Source of the DNA: Adlercreutzia agrestimuris
GTDB taxonomy: Bacteria > Actinomycetota > Coriobacteriia > Coriobacteriales > Eggerthellaceae
Direction of reading: 5' to 3'
Length of the DNA: 64,000 nt
Assembly (NCBI RefSeq): GCF_943193125.1
Contig: NZ_CALPCX010000004.1
Span: forward strand, 1 to 64,000
Position 1 is the first letter of the stretch. Every line of letters begins with the position of its first letter. The notes under the pieces were generated by a model. It made no database searches. It was not told where the DNA came from and saw nothing but the letters and a program-made list of their open reading frames with translations. Both the position numbers and the translations under genes were made by a program. Positions 1 through 11,115 of this stretch are shown in pieces.

Positions 1-99
1 CCGCCATCGCCTAAAGTACTACAGCGTCAGGCTGTGGGAGGACGGGAAGTCGCGCTCACAAAGGACGCTTTTGTTATTGTGGGGCAGAATATCCGTTAA
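1..99 (+). CDS. C-terminal end of an unrecognised protein (partial)
   Basis: An open frame runs from the first base to a TAA at 97-99 and gives 32 residues ending in GQNIR. Its codon use resembles the neighbouring genes, so I read it as the end of a gene that starts before the window. The fragment is too short to assign a family. A non-coding explanation cannot be excluded. Confidence 0.4.
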   Translation, partial: PPSPKVLQRQAVGGREVALTKDAFVIVGQNIR

Positions 100-110
100 T
101 GGTTGAGCAG

Positions 111-161
111 GGTCACCTAGTCGTTGTGACCATAGGATTTGCACAAGAGCAGTCGTATAAT
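111..161 (+). promoter_or_regulatory. Inverted repeat and possible -10 box before the HEAT-like gene
   Basis: GGTCAC at 111-116 and GTGACC at 126-131 form a perfect 6-bp inverted repeat with a 9-base spacer. A TATAAT match lies at 156-161. No good -35 is seen at normal spacing, so the repeat could be an operator overlapping the -35 zone, or the weak terminator hairpin of the upstream gene. Confidence 0.3.
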
Positions 162-217
162 AAAGGTTCAATAATATTGAGATATGTATGCATGTTGAGA
201 GATAGCAGAGGGATTGT

Positions 218-820
218 ATGGCTGAGCAAACTGAAGAATTAGAACGCTTGTCTCAAGAAGCCATAGCGTCAGAAGAGAAGCTACAAGAACTTGTTTCGCT
301 CTTATCGGGCTCGTCTCGAAGAGAGCGCCAGACAGCTGCAGCAGCACTTATACTTGTAGCGCAAAGTGATATTAGTCGCGTGATTCCTTATCATGCTGAA
401 TTGGTTGATGCGCTTAATAGACCTGAAGCTCGCACGCGCTGGGAATGTTTAGATATTTTAACCCGCATTGTGCCAGAAGATTCGCGTGTTTGTGACAAGG
501 CGTTGCCTGGTGCTGAAGCGGCGCTCTTTGATGAAAAGAATGGTCCGGTGCGTTTAGCTGCCATGCGTTTCATGTGCAAGCTGGGCAGCACAACTGAAGC
601 ACGCTCTGAGCGTATTTGGCCGTTTATCGATGAGGGAATTCAGTGCTATCACGGAGATCTTGAGTACCAGGATATGCTCGCTGCGGTAGTTGAATTCTCA
701 CAAGGTAAACTCTCCGATGAGGTAAAGGAGAAGCTTGCTCATCGCGTTCGCTTTGATGCAGAAAACGGGCGAGGTTGGCTTAAGCGAAAATCTCAAGCTG
801 TTCTGGATAACGTGAAATAG
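218..820 (+). CDS. HEAT-repeat-like cytoplasmic protein
   Basis: 200 residues with no signal peptide or membrane segment. The protein is strongly alpha-helical: an acidic N-terminal helix (residues 1-30) is followed by helix pairs of the HEAT/ARM type, for example around residues 33-60, 70-95 and 105-125, with conserved-looking R and A positions. HEAT proteins are scaffolds, so the partner is unknown. The start at 218 follows an AGAGGG Shine-Dalgarno. The gene ends about 120 bases before aconitase, separated by a hairpin, so it is probably its own transcript. Fold assignment is by pattern only. Confidence 0.6.
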   Translation: MAEQTEELERLSQEAIASEEKLQELVSLLSGSSRRERQTAAAALILVAQSDISRVIPYHAELVDALNRPEARTRWECLDILTRIVPEDSRVCDKALPGAEAALFDEKNGPVRLAAMRFMCKLGSTTEARSERIWPFIDEGIQCYHGDLEYQDMLAAVVEFSQGKLSDEVKEKLAHRVRFDAENGRGWLKRKSQAVLDNVK

Positions 821-828
821 CAACATTC

Positions 829-858
829 AAAGCGGGTGTTTCGCCCGCTTATTGTATA
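829..858 (+). terminator. Probable intrinsic terminator after the HEAT-like gene
   Basis: AAGCGGG at 830-836 pairs with CCCGCTT at 844-850 around a 7-base loop, followed by a short T-rich stretch (ATTGTAT). It sits 9 bases after the stop codon. The weak T tract lowers certainty. Confidence 0.5.
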
Positions 859-939
859 TGGCGTAAATAAGAAGACCGCACTGGTCAATATCAAACGTTA
901 TTACAAAAGTAGTCTTTTGGTTTTAGGAGGAGACGAATT

Positions 940-3633
<2,694 letters not shown>

Positions 3634-3661
3634 TCATCACCAATCAAGAGAGCGAAGGAAG

Positions 3662-5617
3662 ATGAAACAAAACTCAGGGTTTGATGCCCTTATTGAAGCC
3701 CTTAAACAATCAGGGATCAATATGGACGGGAAGTTTGATGCTGATGCACCGTATGTTGAGGCGCAATCAGCTGACTCAGGCTCCGGATCTCGTACCTCTG
3801 GCGGTTCGGGAGGATCTGGGGGTTCAAAACCGCCACATCCGCATGTTGAGATTCCCTTTGCGGATAAGATGGCGAATTGGGGCAAACGCACCGTCATTAT
3901 TGCTGCCATTGTTGTTGTGATCGTGGCGCTAATTGCATATTGGTGGTTCCATCCACCTATTAATATTCACAGCACTGACACCTGGATGTTTGTGTGTGTC
4001 TTTATCCTGTTACCCCTCTTTATTTTCTTCTGGAGTAAGTCAAAGAGTTATCAAGGGGGAACCAAAAAGGTAAAGGCGTCTGAAGGCAAAGCAAAGGCTT
4101 TCAAGATTGCATCATATGTGCCAATTGCTGTGGTTGTATTGGGGTTGCTTGGTGCGCTTTTGTCGCTCCCGCTTTTCCCGGGGAATGCTGAAAAGTACTC
4201 AAATGTGCTGAAAACTGACACGCTGGAGTTCGCACAAGATATTAAAGAAGTGAACTATTCAGAGATCCCTGTTATTGACCGCAATTCGGCTATTTTGCTT
4301 GGTAATCGCGAAATGGGTTCAATTCCTGAGTACGTGAGTCAGTTTGAAGTCTCCACGCTCTACAGCCAGATTAACTATCAGGGAACTCCAGTTCGTGTAA
4401 GCCCGCTTGGGTATGCTGATCTTTTCAAATGGTTTACGAACCGAGAGGGCGGCATCCCAGCTTATGCGTTGGTTGATATGACCACTCAAGATGCCGAAAT
4501 CGTGCGTCTTGGCGATAATCCCATCTATTACTCGCAGAGTGAGCCGTTGGTTCGCAATATTGATAGACATGTTCAGCTGAAATATCCGTTCTACATGTTT
4601 GATGAGAAGTCATTTGAGATTGACGAAGATGGCCATCCGTGGTGGATTTGTCCAGTAAAAGATTTCACTATTGGTTTGTTTGGTGGTCAGACTATTAGCC
4701 GAGTGGTGCTCTGTGACGCTACGACAGGCGAATGTCAGGATCTGTCAATTGAAGATTGCCCCGAATGGGTTGACCGCGTATTTCCTGCTGAGTTGCTTAT
4801 TCAGCAATATAACTGGTGGGGATCGTATAACAATGGCTGGTTGAATTCATTCTTGGGACAAGAAGGCGTGGTGCGTACTACCCCGGGTACTGATGGCACG
4901 TTGGGCTACAACTATATTGCCAAAGACGATGACGTATGGGTCTATACGGGCGTTACTTCTGCTACAGCTGACAACTCCATTATTGGATTTGTGCTCGTTA
5001 ACCAACGAACGCAAGAGAGCCATTTCTACAGCGTTTCAGGTGCTACTGAGGACTCTGCAATGGATTCAGCAGAAGGTCAGGTACAAAACCTTCGCTATAC
5101 GGCAACATTCCCCTTGCTCATCAATGTTGCAAATCAACCAACGTACTTCATGGCGCTTAAAGACGGCGCCGGCTTGGTAAAGAAATTCGCAATGATTGAT
5201 ATTCAGCGCTACCAAAATGTAGCGGTGGGTGACACCGTTGCCGATACGCAAAAAGCCTACGAAGCGCTTTTGGCAACCAATGGGGTAGTTGCTGAGGGCG
5301 AAGGCGGAGCTGCTGATGTGGTAACGGTAAAAGGCGTTATTCGCTCAATGAATCAAGCAGTCATTGAAGGCAACACGCATTTCTATCTCACCATTGAAGG
5401 TGAAGATGGCGAAATCTTTGACTTTGCTTTGCCGGGACTTCTTGACATCGTGGGATATGCGGTGGGAGACACCATCAATTTCACGTACGTTGAAAATGAG
5501 ACGTCAAACACAAGTCCGGTCTATGAGATTTTAGGTGGCACCCTTGCGTCGGGTGAAACCGTTGCCGAAGATGAAACGCTTTCGGGTGAGCCGGAAGAAA
5601 ATGTGGTGGCTCCGTGA
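3662..5617 (+). CDS. Unrecognised membrane protein with large extracytoplasmic domain
   Basis: 651 residues. A soluble N-terminus (about 1-70) contains a Gly/Ser-rich linker. Three hydrophobic segments follow at about 80-103, 115-135 and 155-178, then roughly 470 residues without further membrane spans. The C-terminal 120 residues include a beta-rich stretch (TVKGVIRSMNQ onward) that could be an OB-like fold, and an acidic tail. I do not recognise the family. The ATG at 3662 is preferred over an in-frame ATG at 3623 because the latter lies inside acnA, while 3662 has GAGAG upstream. The 28-base gap after acnA suggests cotranscription, but no functional link is evident. Confidence 0.8.
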   Translation: MKQNSGFDALIEALKQSGINMDGKFDADAPYVEAQSADSGSGSRTSGGSGGSGGSKPPHPHVEIPFADKMANWGKRTVIIAAIVVVIVALIAYWWFHPPINIHSTDTWMFVCVFILLPLFIFFWSKSKSYQGGTKKVKASEGKAKAFKIASYVPIAVVVLGLLGALLSLPLFPGNAEKYSNVLKTDTLEFAQDIKEVNYSEIPVIDRNSAILLGNREMGSIPEYVSQFEVSTLYSQINYQGTPVRVSPLGYADLFKWFTNREGGIPAYALVDMTTQDAEIVRLGDNPIYYSQSEPLVRNIDRHVQLKYPFYMFDEKSFEIDEDGHPWWICPVKDFTIGLFGGQTISRVVLCDATTGECQDLSIEDCPEWVDRVFPAELLIQQYNWWGSYNNGWLNSFLGQEGVVRTTPGTDGTLGYNYIAKDDDVWVYTGVTSATADNSIIGFVLVNQRTQESHFYSVSGATEDSAMDSAEGQVQNLRYTATFPLLINVANQPTYFMALKDGAGLVKKFAMIDIQRYQNVAVGDTVADTQKAYEALLATNGVVAEGEGGAADVVTVKGVIRSMNQAVIEGNTHFYLTIEGEDGEIFDFALPGLLDIVGYAVGDTINFTYVENETSNTSPVYEILGGTLASGETVAEDETLSGEPEENVVAP

Positions 5618-5637
5618 AGCAGCCACCGGGAAGATGC

Positions 5638-5665
5638 TTGACAGTATCGCCTGATCTATTAAAAT
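5638..5665 (+). promoter_or_regulatory. Promoter of the L10-L12 operon
   Basis: A perfect TTGACA (5638-5643) is separated by 16 bases from TAAAAT (5660-5665). It lies about 270 bases upstream of rplJ, leaving room for a long regulatory leader. A strong housekeeping promoter is expected for this operon. Confidence 0.7.
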
Positions 5666-5666
5666 A

Positions 5667-5936
5667 TATGGGCTGTCTTTTTAGGCTTTCAGTGTATTAA
5701 GGCAGCCCATGAATATAAAAATGTTCCGCTACTAAAGACAGCAGGTACCAAAGCGCATCTCTTAATGAGGCGCAAGAGGTTTAATCGCACAAGCGGCCCG
5801 CCGAGGTGGTTAGCATTATTCGCTCTGTTGAATGCTGCGACCTCCGTCTGTATGCGGGGGTCGTTTTCTTTTCAAGTGAAGCGACCCACCCTCAAAAAGG
5901 GCGGAACGCGATTTGCTTGAAAAGGAGGTGTACAGA
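5667..5936 (+). promoter_or_regulatory. Structured 5' leader of rplJ (L10-leader-like)
   Basis: The 319-base gap before rplJ contains no gene. TGGGCTGTC near 5667 can pair with GGCAGCCCA near 5701. GACCTCC (5839-5845) pairs with GGGGGTC (5856-5862) and is followed by TTTTCTTTT, which looks like an attenuator just before the Shine-Dalgarno AAGGAGGTG (5922-5930). In many bacteria L10(L12)4 binds such leaders to repress its own operon. I could not verify the conserved kink-turn core, so the L10-leader class is inferred from position. Confidence 0.5.
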
Positions 5937-6455
5937 ATGCCAAACGCACAAAACATTGATCAACTTTCGCGCATCAAGTCTGACTTGGAAGATTGCCCTG
6001 CAGTTTGGGTAGTTGACTACCGCGGTTTGACCGTTAAGGAAAGCCAGGCTCTGCGCAACGCAATTCGTGAAGCAGGTGCAAGCATGAAGGTGTACAAAAA
6101 CACCATTATGCATATTGCATTGACCGAAGCTGAGCTGCCGACTCTTGATGACATCTTAGAGGGTCCCAGTGCATTTATCTTCTCCGGTTCTGATGTTGCT
6201 GCTTCAGCAAAAGCTGTTAAAAATTTCGCCAAGGGCAATGAGAACCTGGTTATCAAGGGCGGTTTGATGGAGGGTGCAGCTGTTTCAGCTGCTGAGGTTG
6301 AAGCTATTGCTTCTCTTCCGTCTCGCGAAGAGCTCATGGCTCAAATTGCTGGCGCAATTTCTGGTGTTGCTCGTGGTCTTGCTACGACGATCGACGGTGT
6401 GCCGCGTAAGGTGGCACAAGTTATGCAAGCTCTCTCAGATCAGAAGGCTGCATAA
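5937..6455 (+). CDS. rplJ: 50S ribosomal protein L10 (uL10)
   Basis: 172 residues, normal length. L10 anchors the L12 dimers to form the ribosomal stalk that recruits translation factors. The N-terminal RNA-binding part carries VVDYRGLTVKESQALR and KVYKNT; the C-terminal helix that binds L12 covers about residues 135-165. The ATG at 5937 is chosen over an in-frame TTG at 5913 because a strong AAGGAGGTG precedes it and the protein then starts MPNAQN. rplL follows after 135 bases containing several hairpins. Confidence 0.96.
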   Translation: MPNAQNIDQLSRIKSDLEDCPAVWVVDYRGLTVKESQALRNAIREAGASMKVYKNTIMHIALTEAELPTLDDILEGPSAFIFSGSDVAASAKAVKNFAKGNENLVIKGGLMEGAAVSAAEVEAIASLPSREELMAQIAGAISGVARGLATTIDGVPRKVAQVMQALSDQKAA

Positions 6456-6460
6456 CACAA

Positions 6461-6540
6461 CCATGCGGCACAAGGTGCCGCGTGGCTGTTGTGGCGTAGT
6501 ATGCGCCACGAACTGACGAATGACGCCTGTGCGTCGCATT
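6461..6540 (+). other. Three tandem RNA hairpins between rplJ and rplL
   Basis: Hairpin 1 (6461-6485) has an 11-bp stem, CCATGCGGCAC against GTGCCGCGTGG with one G-T pair and an AAG loop. Hairpin 2 (6491-6509) pairs GTGGCG with CGCCAC. Hairpin 3 (6522-6535) pairs GACGC with GCGTC. None is followed by a T run, so they are unlikely to be simple terminators. They may be processing or stability elements that set the L12:L10 ratio. Confidence 0.55.
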
Positions 6541-6590
6541 GAAAAAGTGAAGCCAGCCCTGAGGGGTTGGCCCTATGAAAGGAACTAACA

Positions 6591-6968
6591 ATGGCTGTAA
6601 CTCGTGAAGAGATCATTGAGGCTTTGAAGGAAATGTCACTGCTTGAGGCATCTGAGCTCGTTAAGGACATCGAGGAGACCTTCGGTGTTTCTGCTGCTGC
6701 TCCGGTTGCTGTTGCTGCTGCTCCTGCTGCTGGTGACGGCGCTGCTGCTGAAGAGAAGAGCGACTTTGACGTTGTTCTCGAGGGCTTCGGTGACAACAAG
6801 ATTGCTGTTATCAAGGTTGTTCGTGAGATCACCGGTCTTGGTCTGAAAGAGGCTAAAGAGGCTGTTGAGGGCGCACCGACCACCATTCAGGAAGGTGTTG
6901 CTAAGGACAAGGCTGAGGAAATCAAAGGCCAACTGGAAGAGGCTGGTGCAGCTGTTACCCTTAAGTAA
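6591..6968 (+). CDS. rplL: 50S ribosomal protein L7/L12 (bL12)
   Basis: 125 residues, typical. An N-terminal dimerisation helix (1-35) is followed by an alanine-rich hinge (about 37-55) and the globular C-terminal domain with [24 protein letters not shown] and the factor-binding helix [15 protein letters not shown]. The protein ends AAVTLK as in most bacterial L12. A GAAAGGA Shine-Dalgarno precedes the start. Several L12 copies bind each L10 on the stalk. A strong terminator follows. Confidence 0.98.
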   Translation: MAVTREEIIEALKEMSLLEASELVKDIEETFGVSAAAPVAVAAAPAAGDGAAAEEKSDFDVVLEGFGDNKIAVIKVVREITGLGLKEAKEAVEGAPTTIQEGVAKDKAEEIKGQLEEAGAAVTLK

Positions 6969-7004
6969 TAACACTTGTTTATTGCTTACAGCTTAAAGCT
7001 TCTC

Positions 7005-7036
7005 AAGGCGTCGCACATAGTGCGGCGCCTTTTTTC
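7005..7036 (+). terminator. Intrinsic terminator of the L10-L12 operon
   Basis: AAGGCGTCGCAC pairs with GTGCGGCGCCTT (one G-T pair) around a 3-base loop and runs directly into six Ts. It lies about 36 bases after the rplL stop. Confidence 0.9.
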
Positions 7037-7134
7037 TTTACTTGATGCGTACGACGTGGCTGCTTTTGGCGTTATGTGAGGTGAGGGTGCAGAGGGGATA
7101 TGACTGCCCTGATATCTTAAAGAAGGCGTTAAGC

Positions 7135-7806
7135 CTACGAGAGATTTCCTGAAAGCTGCCTGTTGAAAGATTCGACGTGATGCCCTGTCAAAACATTTCG
7201 TGAGACTGTTAAGCAGGCGGTAAAAGGAAGGCGGTTGCCTGCGTATAGACGTGCTGCCAATCGGATGGCGGTTCCGTCTTGAAGAGAGACATCATCGGCT
7301 AGAAGCTCGATAACGGTGCCAATTAAAGATCGGGGGACGCGATAATCTTCGTCAAGTATGCGTACGGTTCTGGCTACAACTTCTGGATAAGCTTGGGCAC
7401 AGCCCGAAGCAATGAGTCGACGCGCTTTGGCCGAGGGGCGGGGTTCGTCATCAAGTAGATAGCGCAGTAGTACTGTTTCATCAACGATGGTCACGACTCG
7501 GTCTTTCTCTGGAAGCGTACGATGGCGGCTTCGGTTGGATTTCTCACTCTGCTCCTTAAGCCAAGCGGTCCGTTCGTCACCCGTCAATTGGGGATTGCCG
7601 TAGTGTTTCAGTTTTCCAAACGCCGAGGTGCCTCCTTCGCTTTTGCTCGTGTGGGGCGTGAAGGGAAGACGTCGCTCGTTTACCGCCTGTGCAACGAAGA
7701 GGCGCACGGCCTCTGATAGCGACATTCCGAGAGCCTCAAACAGTTGATCTGCTTCCTGCTTTAGCTCTTCGTCGACGCGGATTTGCATGGTTGCCTGCTT
7801 GCTCAT
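7135..7806 (-). CDS. RelB/DinJ-like antitoxin domain fused to a degenerate PIN domain
   Basis: 223 residues. Residues 1-50 match RelB/DinJ ribbon-helix-helix antitoxins (MQIRVDEELKQEADQLFEALG, then LSEAVRLFVAQAV). After a hydrophilic linker, residues 104-223 resemble a PIN ribonuclease: IVDETVLLRYLL, PEVVARTVRIL, YRVPRSLI, LYAG. PIN enzymes use three or four acids. D109 is present, but the usual Glu of the aE-vvyvL helix is R146 and the usual Asp after the beta strand is replaced (PFTACLT, about 195-201), so nuclease activity is doubtful. The ATG at 7806 has GGGAGGATCC upstream. A GTG at about 7494 could be the original start of a separate PIN gene. Monocistronic, with no partner gene nearby. 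Confidence 0.75.
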   Translation of the reverse strand: MSKQATMQIRVDEELKQEADQLFEALGMSLSEAVRLFVAQAVNERRLPFTPHTSKSEGGTSAFGKLKHYGNPQLTGDERTAWLKEQSEKSNRSRHRTLPEKDRVVTIVDETVLLRYLLDDEPRPSAKARRLIASGCAQAYPEVVARTVRILDEDYRVPRSLIGTVIELLADDVSLQDGTAIRLAARLYAGNRLPFTACLTVSRNVLTGHHVESFNRQLSGNLS

Positions 7807-8326
7807 GGATCCTCCCGAAAAAAAATTCTGTGCCCTTGAAGACTGAAAAAGAAGTCTAATTGTGAGCAATTTGGTACGCCAACAGAACAAAACACCTGCA
7901 TTATAGCGAAATATGTAGTACAAATGTAATACATAGCAAAATGACTTGAAAAACCCCTTCTTAATTTCCTGTTCAAAAAATGTCGAAATTAGCCCTTGCC
8001 GAACGATGTTAATGGGCGTATAAAGACCGTGACATCTCCGAGAGGCACTGGCTGCCGGTAATTCAGTTTTACATTCTTTCTTTTTAATACGGCTTTACCG
8101 CAGGGGATACTTGCGTTCATTTTGAGGGTGCTCGACTCGCATTCGACGTTTCCGGAGCGTTGCATGTGTGTACGGGTATGGATCGAGAGAGTTAAGAACT
8201 CTTGGTAAAGCAGCTCACTGATGTCTTGCCAGCCTCCTGCATAGGAAAGGGGAGGGCGAGAGGTAGTGGGGTTGTCTGGCCGATGGCCGTTGGGCTGTCG
8301 GAAGAGAAAAGTTGTAGGAGGATTAC
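7807..8326 (+). promoter_or_regulatory. Long leader upstream of the formate block, with possible structured RNA
   Basis: The 520-base gap between the divergent antitoxin-PIN gene and the formate block has no convincing gene. CTCCG (8036-8040) can pair with CGGAG (8153-8157), enclosing CGGTAA (8056-8061) with TTACCG (8095-8100) and a small GGC/GCC hairpin. This suggests a multibranched RNA about 170 bases before the first gene. Because the operon encodes a molybdopterin enzyme, a molybdenum-cofactor-type riboswitch is one idea, but I cannot confirm its consensus. AT-rich sequence near 7850-7970 probably holds divergent promoters. Confidence 0.3.
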
Positions 8327-8875
8327 ATGGGTTCCAAATTTGTCATTGCCGACCCGGGCCTGTGCATTGGTTGCCAGACCTGCATGGCGGGTTGCCTGTT
8401 GAAGCACAGCGTGCCGGGAGACGTTGCCAAGCCCCGATTGAATCTCATCACCACGTTGACCATCTCTGCGCCGATTGTGTGCCACCATTGCGCCGATGCA
8501 CCTTGCGTTGCGTCGTGTCCTGAGGGGGCTTTGTACTTTGACGGCGATCGTGTTGCCGTGAAGCAGGAGCGATGCATAGGCTGTCGTAGCTGCGTGCTTG
8601 CTTGCCCCTACGGTGCAGTAGAGGTGGTATCTCAAGAGGGAGCGGCCAAACTTGGCGGTCTTGTTGTCGAGAGCGCCCCGAAGGCTTCGCTCGTCAAATG
8701 TGATTTGTGCTATGACCGCGAAGGCGGTCCGGCTTGCGTCGAGGCCTGTCCCACAGGCGGTCTTATGGTTGTTGACGAAGAAGAGCTGGCAGACCGTCAG
8801 CGCAAGCGTCGCATGAAGGCCGCTGTGGCCTCGGGAGCTTTCTCGAGCGTGCCCTTGAACACTGATCTCAACTAG
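8327..8875 (+). CDS. Ferredoxin-like 4x[4Fe-4S] electron carrier (HydN-like)
   Basis: 182 residues with four cysteine clusters: CIGCQTCMAGC, CHHCADAPCVASCP, CIGCRSCVLACP and CDLC-CVEACP. This is the layout of E. coli HydN (175 aa) and HycB. Such proteins carry electrons from formate dehydrogenase H to the hydrogenase on the cytoplasmic side. A strong GTAGGAGGATTAC precedes the ATG. It is the first gene of the block, 20 bases before fdhF. A second copy lies after fdhF at 11116. I call this one HydN-like from its size and position, but the two could be swapped in role. Confidence 0.88.
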   Translation: MGSKFVIADPGLCIGCQTCMAGCLLKHSVPGDVAKPRLNLITTLTISAPIVCHHCADAPCVASCPEGALYFDGDRVAVKQERCIGCRSCVLACPYGAVEVVSQEGAAKLGGLVVESAPKASLVKCDLCYDREGGPACVEACPTGGLMVVDEEELADRQRKRRMKAAVASGAFSSVPLNTDLN

Positions 8876-8895
8876 CCTAGGGAAGGAATTGCACT

Positions 8896-11076
8896 ATGGA
8901 AAAGCACATGGCTGTCTGCCCGTACTGCGGTGCCGGTTGTAAGCTCAATCTCATCGTGGACGACGGCATGGTCATCGGCGCAGAGGGTCTCGATGGCGTG
9001 ACCAACGAAGGAGAGCTGTGCCTGAAGGGTTTGTCGGGCTTTGATTTCATCAACGACACCAAGATTCTCACACCGCGTATCTTGCATCCAATGATTCGTC
9101 GCGAAAAGGGCGGCGAGTTGGAGCGCGTAACGTGGGACGAGGCGCTGGACTTCACGGCGAAAAAACTGACGGCTATCAAGGAGAAATATGGACCTGATGC
9201 CATCATGCTCACCGGCTCTTCCCGTGGTCCGGGAAATGAGGCCAACTACGTCATGCAAAAGTTCACCCGCGCTTGCGTAGGTACCAACAACATTGACAAC
9301 TGCGCTCGCACCTGTCATGGCCCCTCGGTTATTGGTCTTATGGATACGGTAGGATCGGGCGCTATGTCAGTCTCTATTCCGAACATGGAGAATGCTGACC
9401 TGATTATGTTGTTTGGTTACAACCCTTCAGCGTCACATCCCATCGTAGCTCGTCGCATTGTGAAAGCCAAGGAGAAGGGCGCAAAGATCATTGTTGTAGA
9501 CCCGCGTTCTATTGAGACGGCTCGCATTGCCGATCTGTATATCCAGATTAAAAACGGCTGCAACCTTGCTTTCATGAATGCGTTTGCAAACGTGATTGTT
9601 TCTGAAAACCTGCACGACAAGGCCTTCATTGATGCCCATACGAGCGGCTTTGATGAGTGGTGGGAGACCATTAAGAACTATACGCCCGAATCGGTTGCTG
9701 AAATTTGTGGCTGCGACCCTGAAGACATTCGCAAGGCCGCCCGCATGTATGCTACGGCTCCCAACTCCATTATCGGTTGGGGCATGGGCGTTACCCAGCA
9801 GCGTCAGGGCGTCAAAACGGTGCACACCATTGCCGCTATTGCTTGCATCTCTAATCAGATCGGTCGCGACAATGCTGGTCTTGCTCCGGTGCGTGGCCAG
9901 AACAACGTTCAAGGTTCTTGCGACATGGGTATGTGGCCGAGCCTGCTTCCCGGCTACCAGAAGGTGGAGAACCCAGAGGTTCGTGCCAAATTTGAGAAAG
10001 CTTGGGGTCTGCCCGAAGGCAAGCTGCCAGCCAACCCTGGCTTTAAGTTGACTGATCTGCCTCATGGTGTGAAAGAGGGAAAGATCAAAGCCTTCTACAA
10101 TTTCGGTGAGGATCCGCTGCAGACCGAGCCCGACTCTGCCGACATGAAAGAGACCCTGGAGAACCTTGAGCTGCTCATCAGCCAGGACATCTTCATGACC
10201 CAGACGACGGCACTGGCAGACGTGGTGTTCCCGGGCACGTCTTGGGGCGAACACGACGGCGTGTTCTCTGCCTCTGACCGCACCTTCCAGCGCTTCACGG
10301 CTGCTGTACCGCCTAAGGGTGAGTGTAAACACGACTGGCAGATCTTCAGTGAGCTGTCCACTCGTATGGGCTATCCGATGCATTATGAGGACACCAAGGA
10401 AATTTGGGACGAGATGCGTTCGCTGTGCCCGAACTTCTACGGTGCTACCTATGAGAAGATGGACGGCGTAGGTCATGCCCAGTGGCCAATCCCGACGCTT
10501 GATTGCCCGGGCACCCCAACGCTGTACAAGAACGGTCAGTTCAACACGGCCGACAAAAAAGCCATCCTTATGGCTCATGATTTCATTGAGCCTACAGAGA
10601 TGCCCGACGACGCTTATCCGCTTGTGTTGTGCACGGTGCGCGAGGTGGGTCACTACTCCTGTCGTTCGATGACTGGCAACTGCAAAGTGCTCTCAATGCT
10701 GGCTGACGAGCCGGGTTATGTACACATTAACCCCGCCGATGCCGCTGCTCGTACTATTAAGGATGAGGATCTTGTTTGGGTGAGCTCTCGTCGCGGTAAG
10801 GTCATCACGCGCGCTTGTCTCGATGAGCGCATCAACAAGGGTGCTGTCTATATGACCTATCAGTGGTGGATTGGCAAGTGTAACGACTTGACCATGCATG
10901 TGACCGACCCGTTGTCTGGTACACCCGAAGACAAGTATTCCGCTTGCGAGGTGCACTGTATCGACGATCAGGTTTGGGCTGAGCGCCATATGCAATCTCT
11001 CTACACGACGCTCAAAGACCGTCTGGCCGCTGAAGCCGCACCCCAAAACGTGGCGCCGGCAACCGAGGCCCGATAG
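8896..11076 (+). CDS. fdhF: Formate dehydrogenase H, cysteine form
   Basis: 726 residues, near the 715 of E. coli FdhF. It oxidises formate to CO2 at a Mo- or W-bis-MGD centre. The N-terminus carries the [4Fe-4S] motif CPYCGAGC with LCLKG. The metal ligand motif is ARTCHGPSV: Cys140 (TGT at 9313-9315) stands where E. coli has selenocysteine 140 (VUHGPSV), with the conserved His following. Further family motifs are NPSASHPIVARRI, WGMGVTQ and RGQNNVQGSCDMG. There is no signal peptide, so the enzyme is cytoplasmic. It is flanked by two ferredoxin subunits and followed by the hydrogenase genes, which defines a formate hydrogenlyase. GGGAAGGA precedes the start. Confidence 0.96.
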   Translation: MEKHMAVCPYCGAGCKLNLIVDDGMVIGAEGLDGVTNEGELCLKGLSGFDFINDTKILTPRILHPMIRREKGGELERVTWDEALDFTAKKLTAIKEKYGPDAIMLTGSSRGPGNEANYVMQKFTRACVGTNNIDNCARTCHGPSVIGLMDTVGSGAMSVSIPNMENADLIMLFGYNPSASHPIVARRIVKAKEKGAKIIVVDPRSIETARIADLYIQIKNGCNLAFMNAFANVIVSENLHDKAFIDAHTSGFDEWWETIKNYTPESVAEICGCDPEDIRKAARMYATAPNSIIGWGMGVTQQRQGVKTVHTIAAIACISNQIGRDNAGLAPVRGQNNVQGSCDMGMWPSLLPGYQKVENPEVRAKFEKAWGLPEGKLPANPGFKLTDLPHGVKEGKIKAFYNFGEDPLQTEPDSADMKETLENLELLISQDIFMTQTTALADVVFPGTSWGEHDGVFSASDRTFQRFTAAVPPKGECKHDWQIFSELSTRMGYPMHYEDTKEIWDEMRSLCPNFYGATYEKMDGVGHAQWPIPTLDCPGTPTLYKNGQFNTADKKAILMAHDFIEPTEMPDDAYPLVLCTVREVGHYSCRSMTGNCKVLSMLADEPGYVHINPADAAARTIKDEDLVWVSSRRGKVITRACLDERINKGAVYMTYQWWIGKCNDLTMHVTDPLSGTPEDKYSACEVHCIDDQVWAERHMQSLYTTLKDRLAAEAAPQNVAPATEAR

Positions 11077-11115
11077 GATAACACCTGCTTCCACACTCAT
11101 TCCGAAAGGACTCTG

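Noticed and set aside
9313..9400. Selenocysteine insertion element after codon 140 of fdhF
   Set aside because: The codon is TGT (Cys), so no recoding is needed, and no obvious SECIS stem-loop follows.
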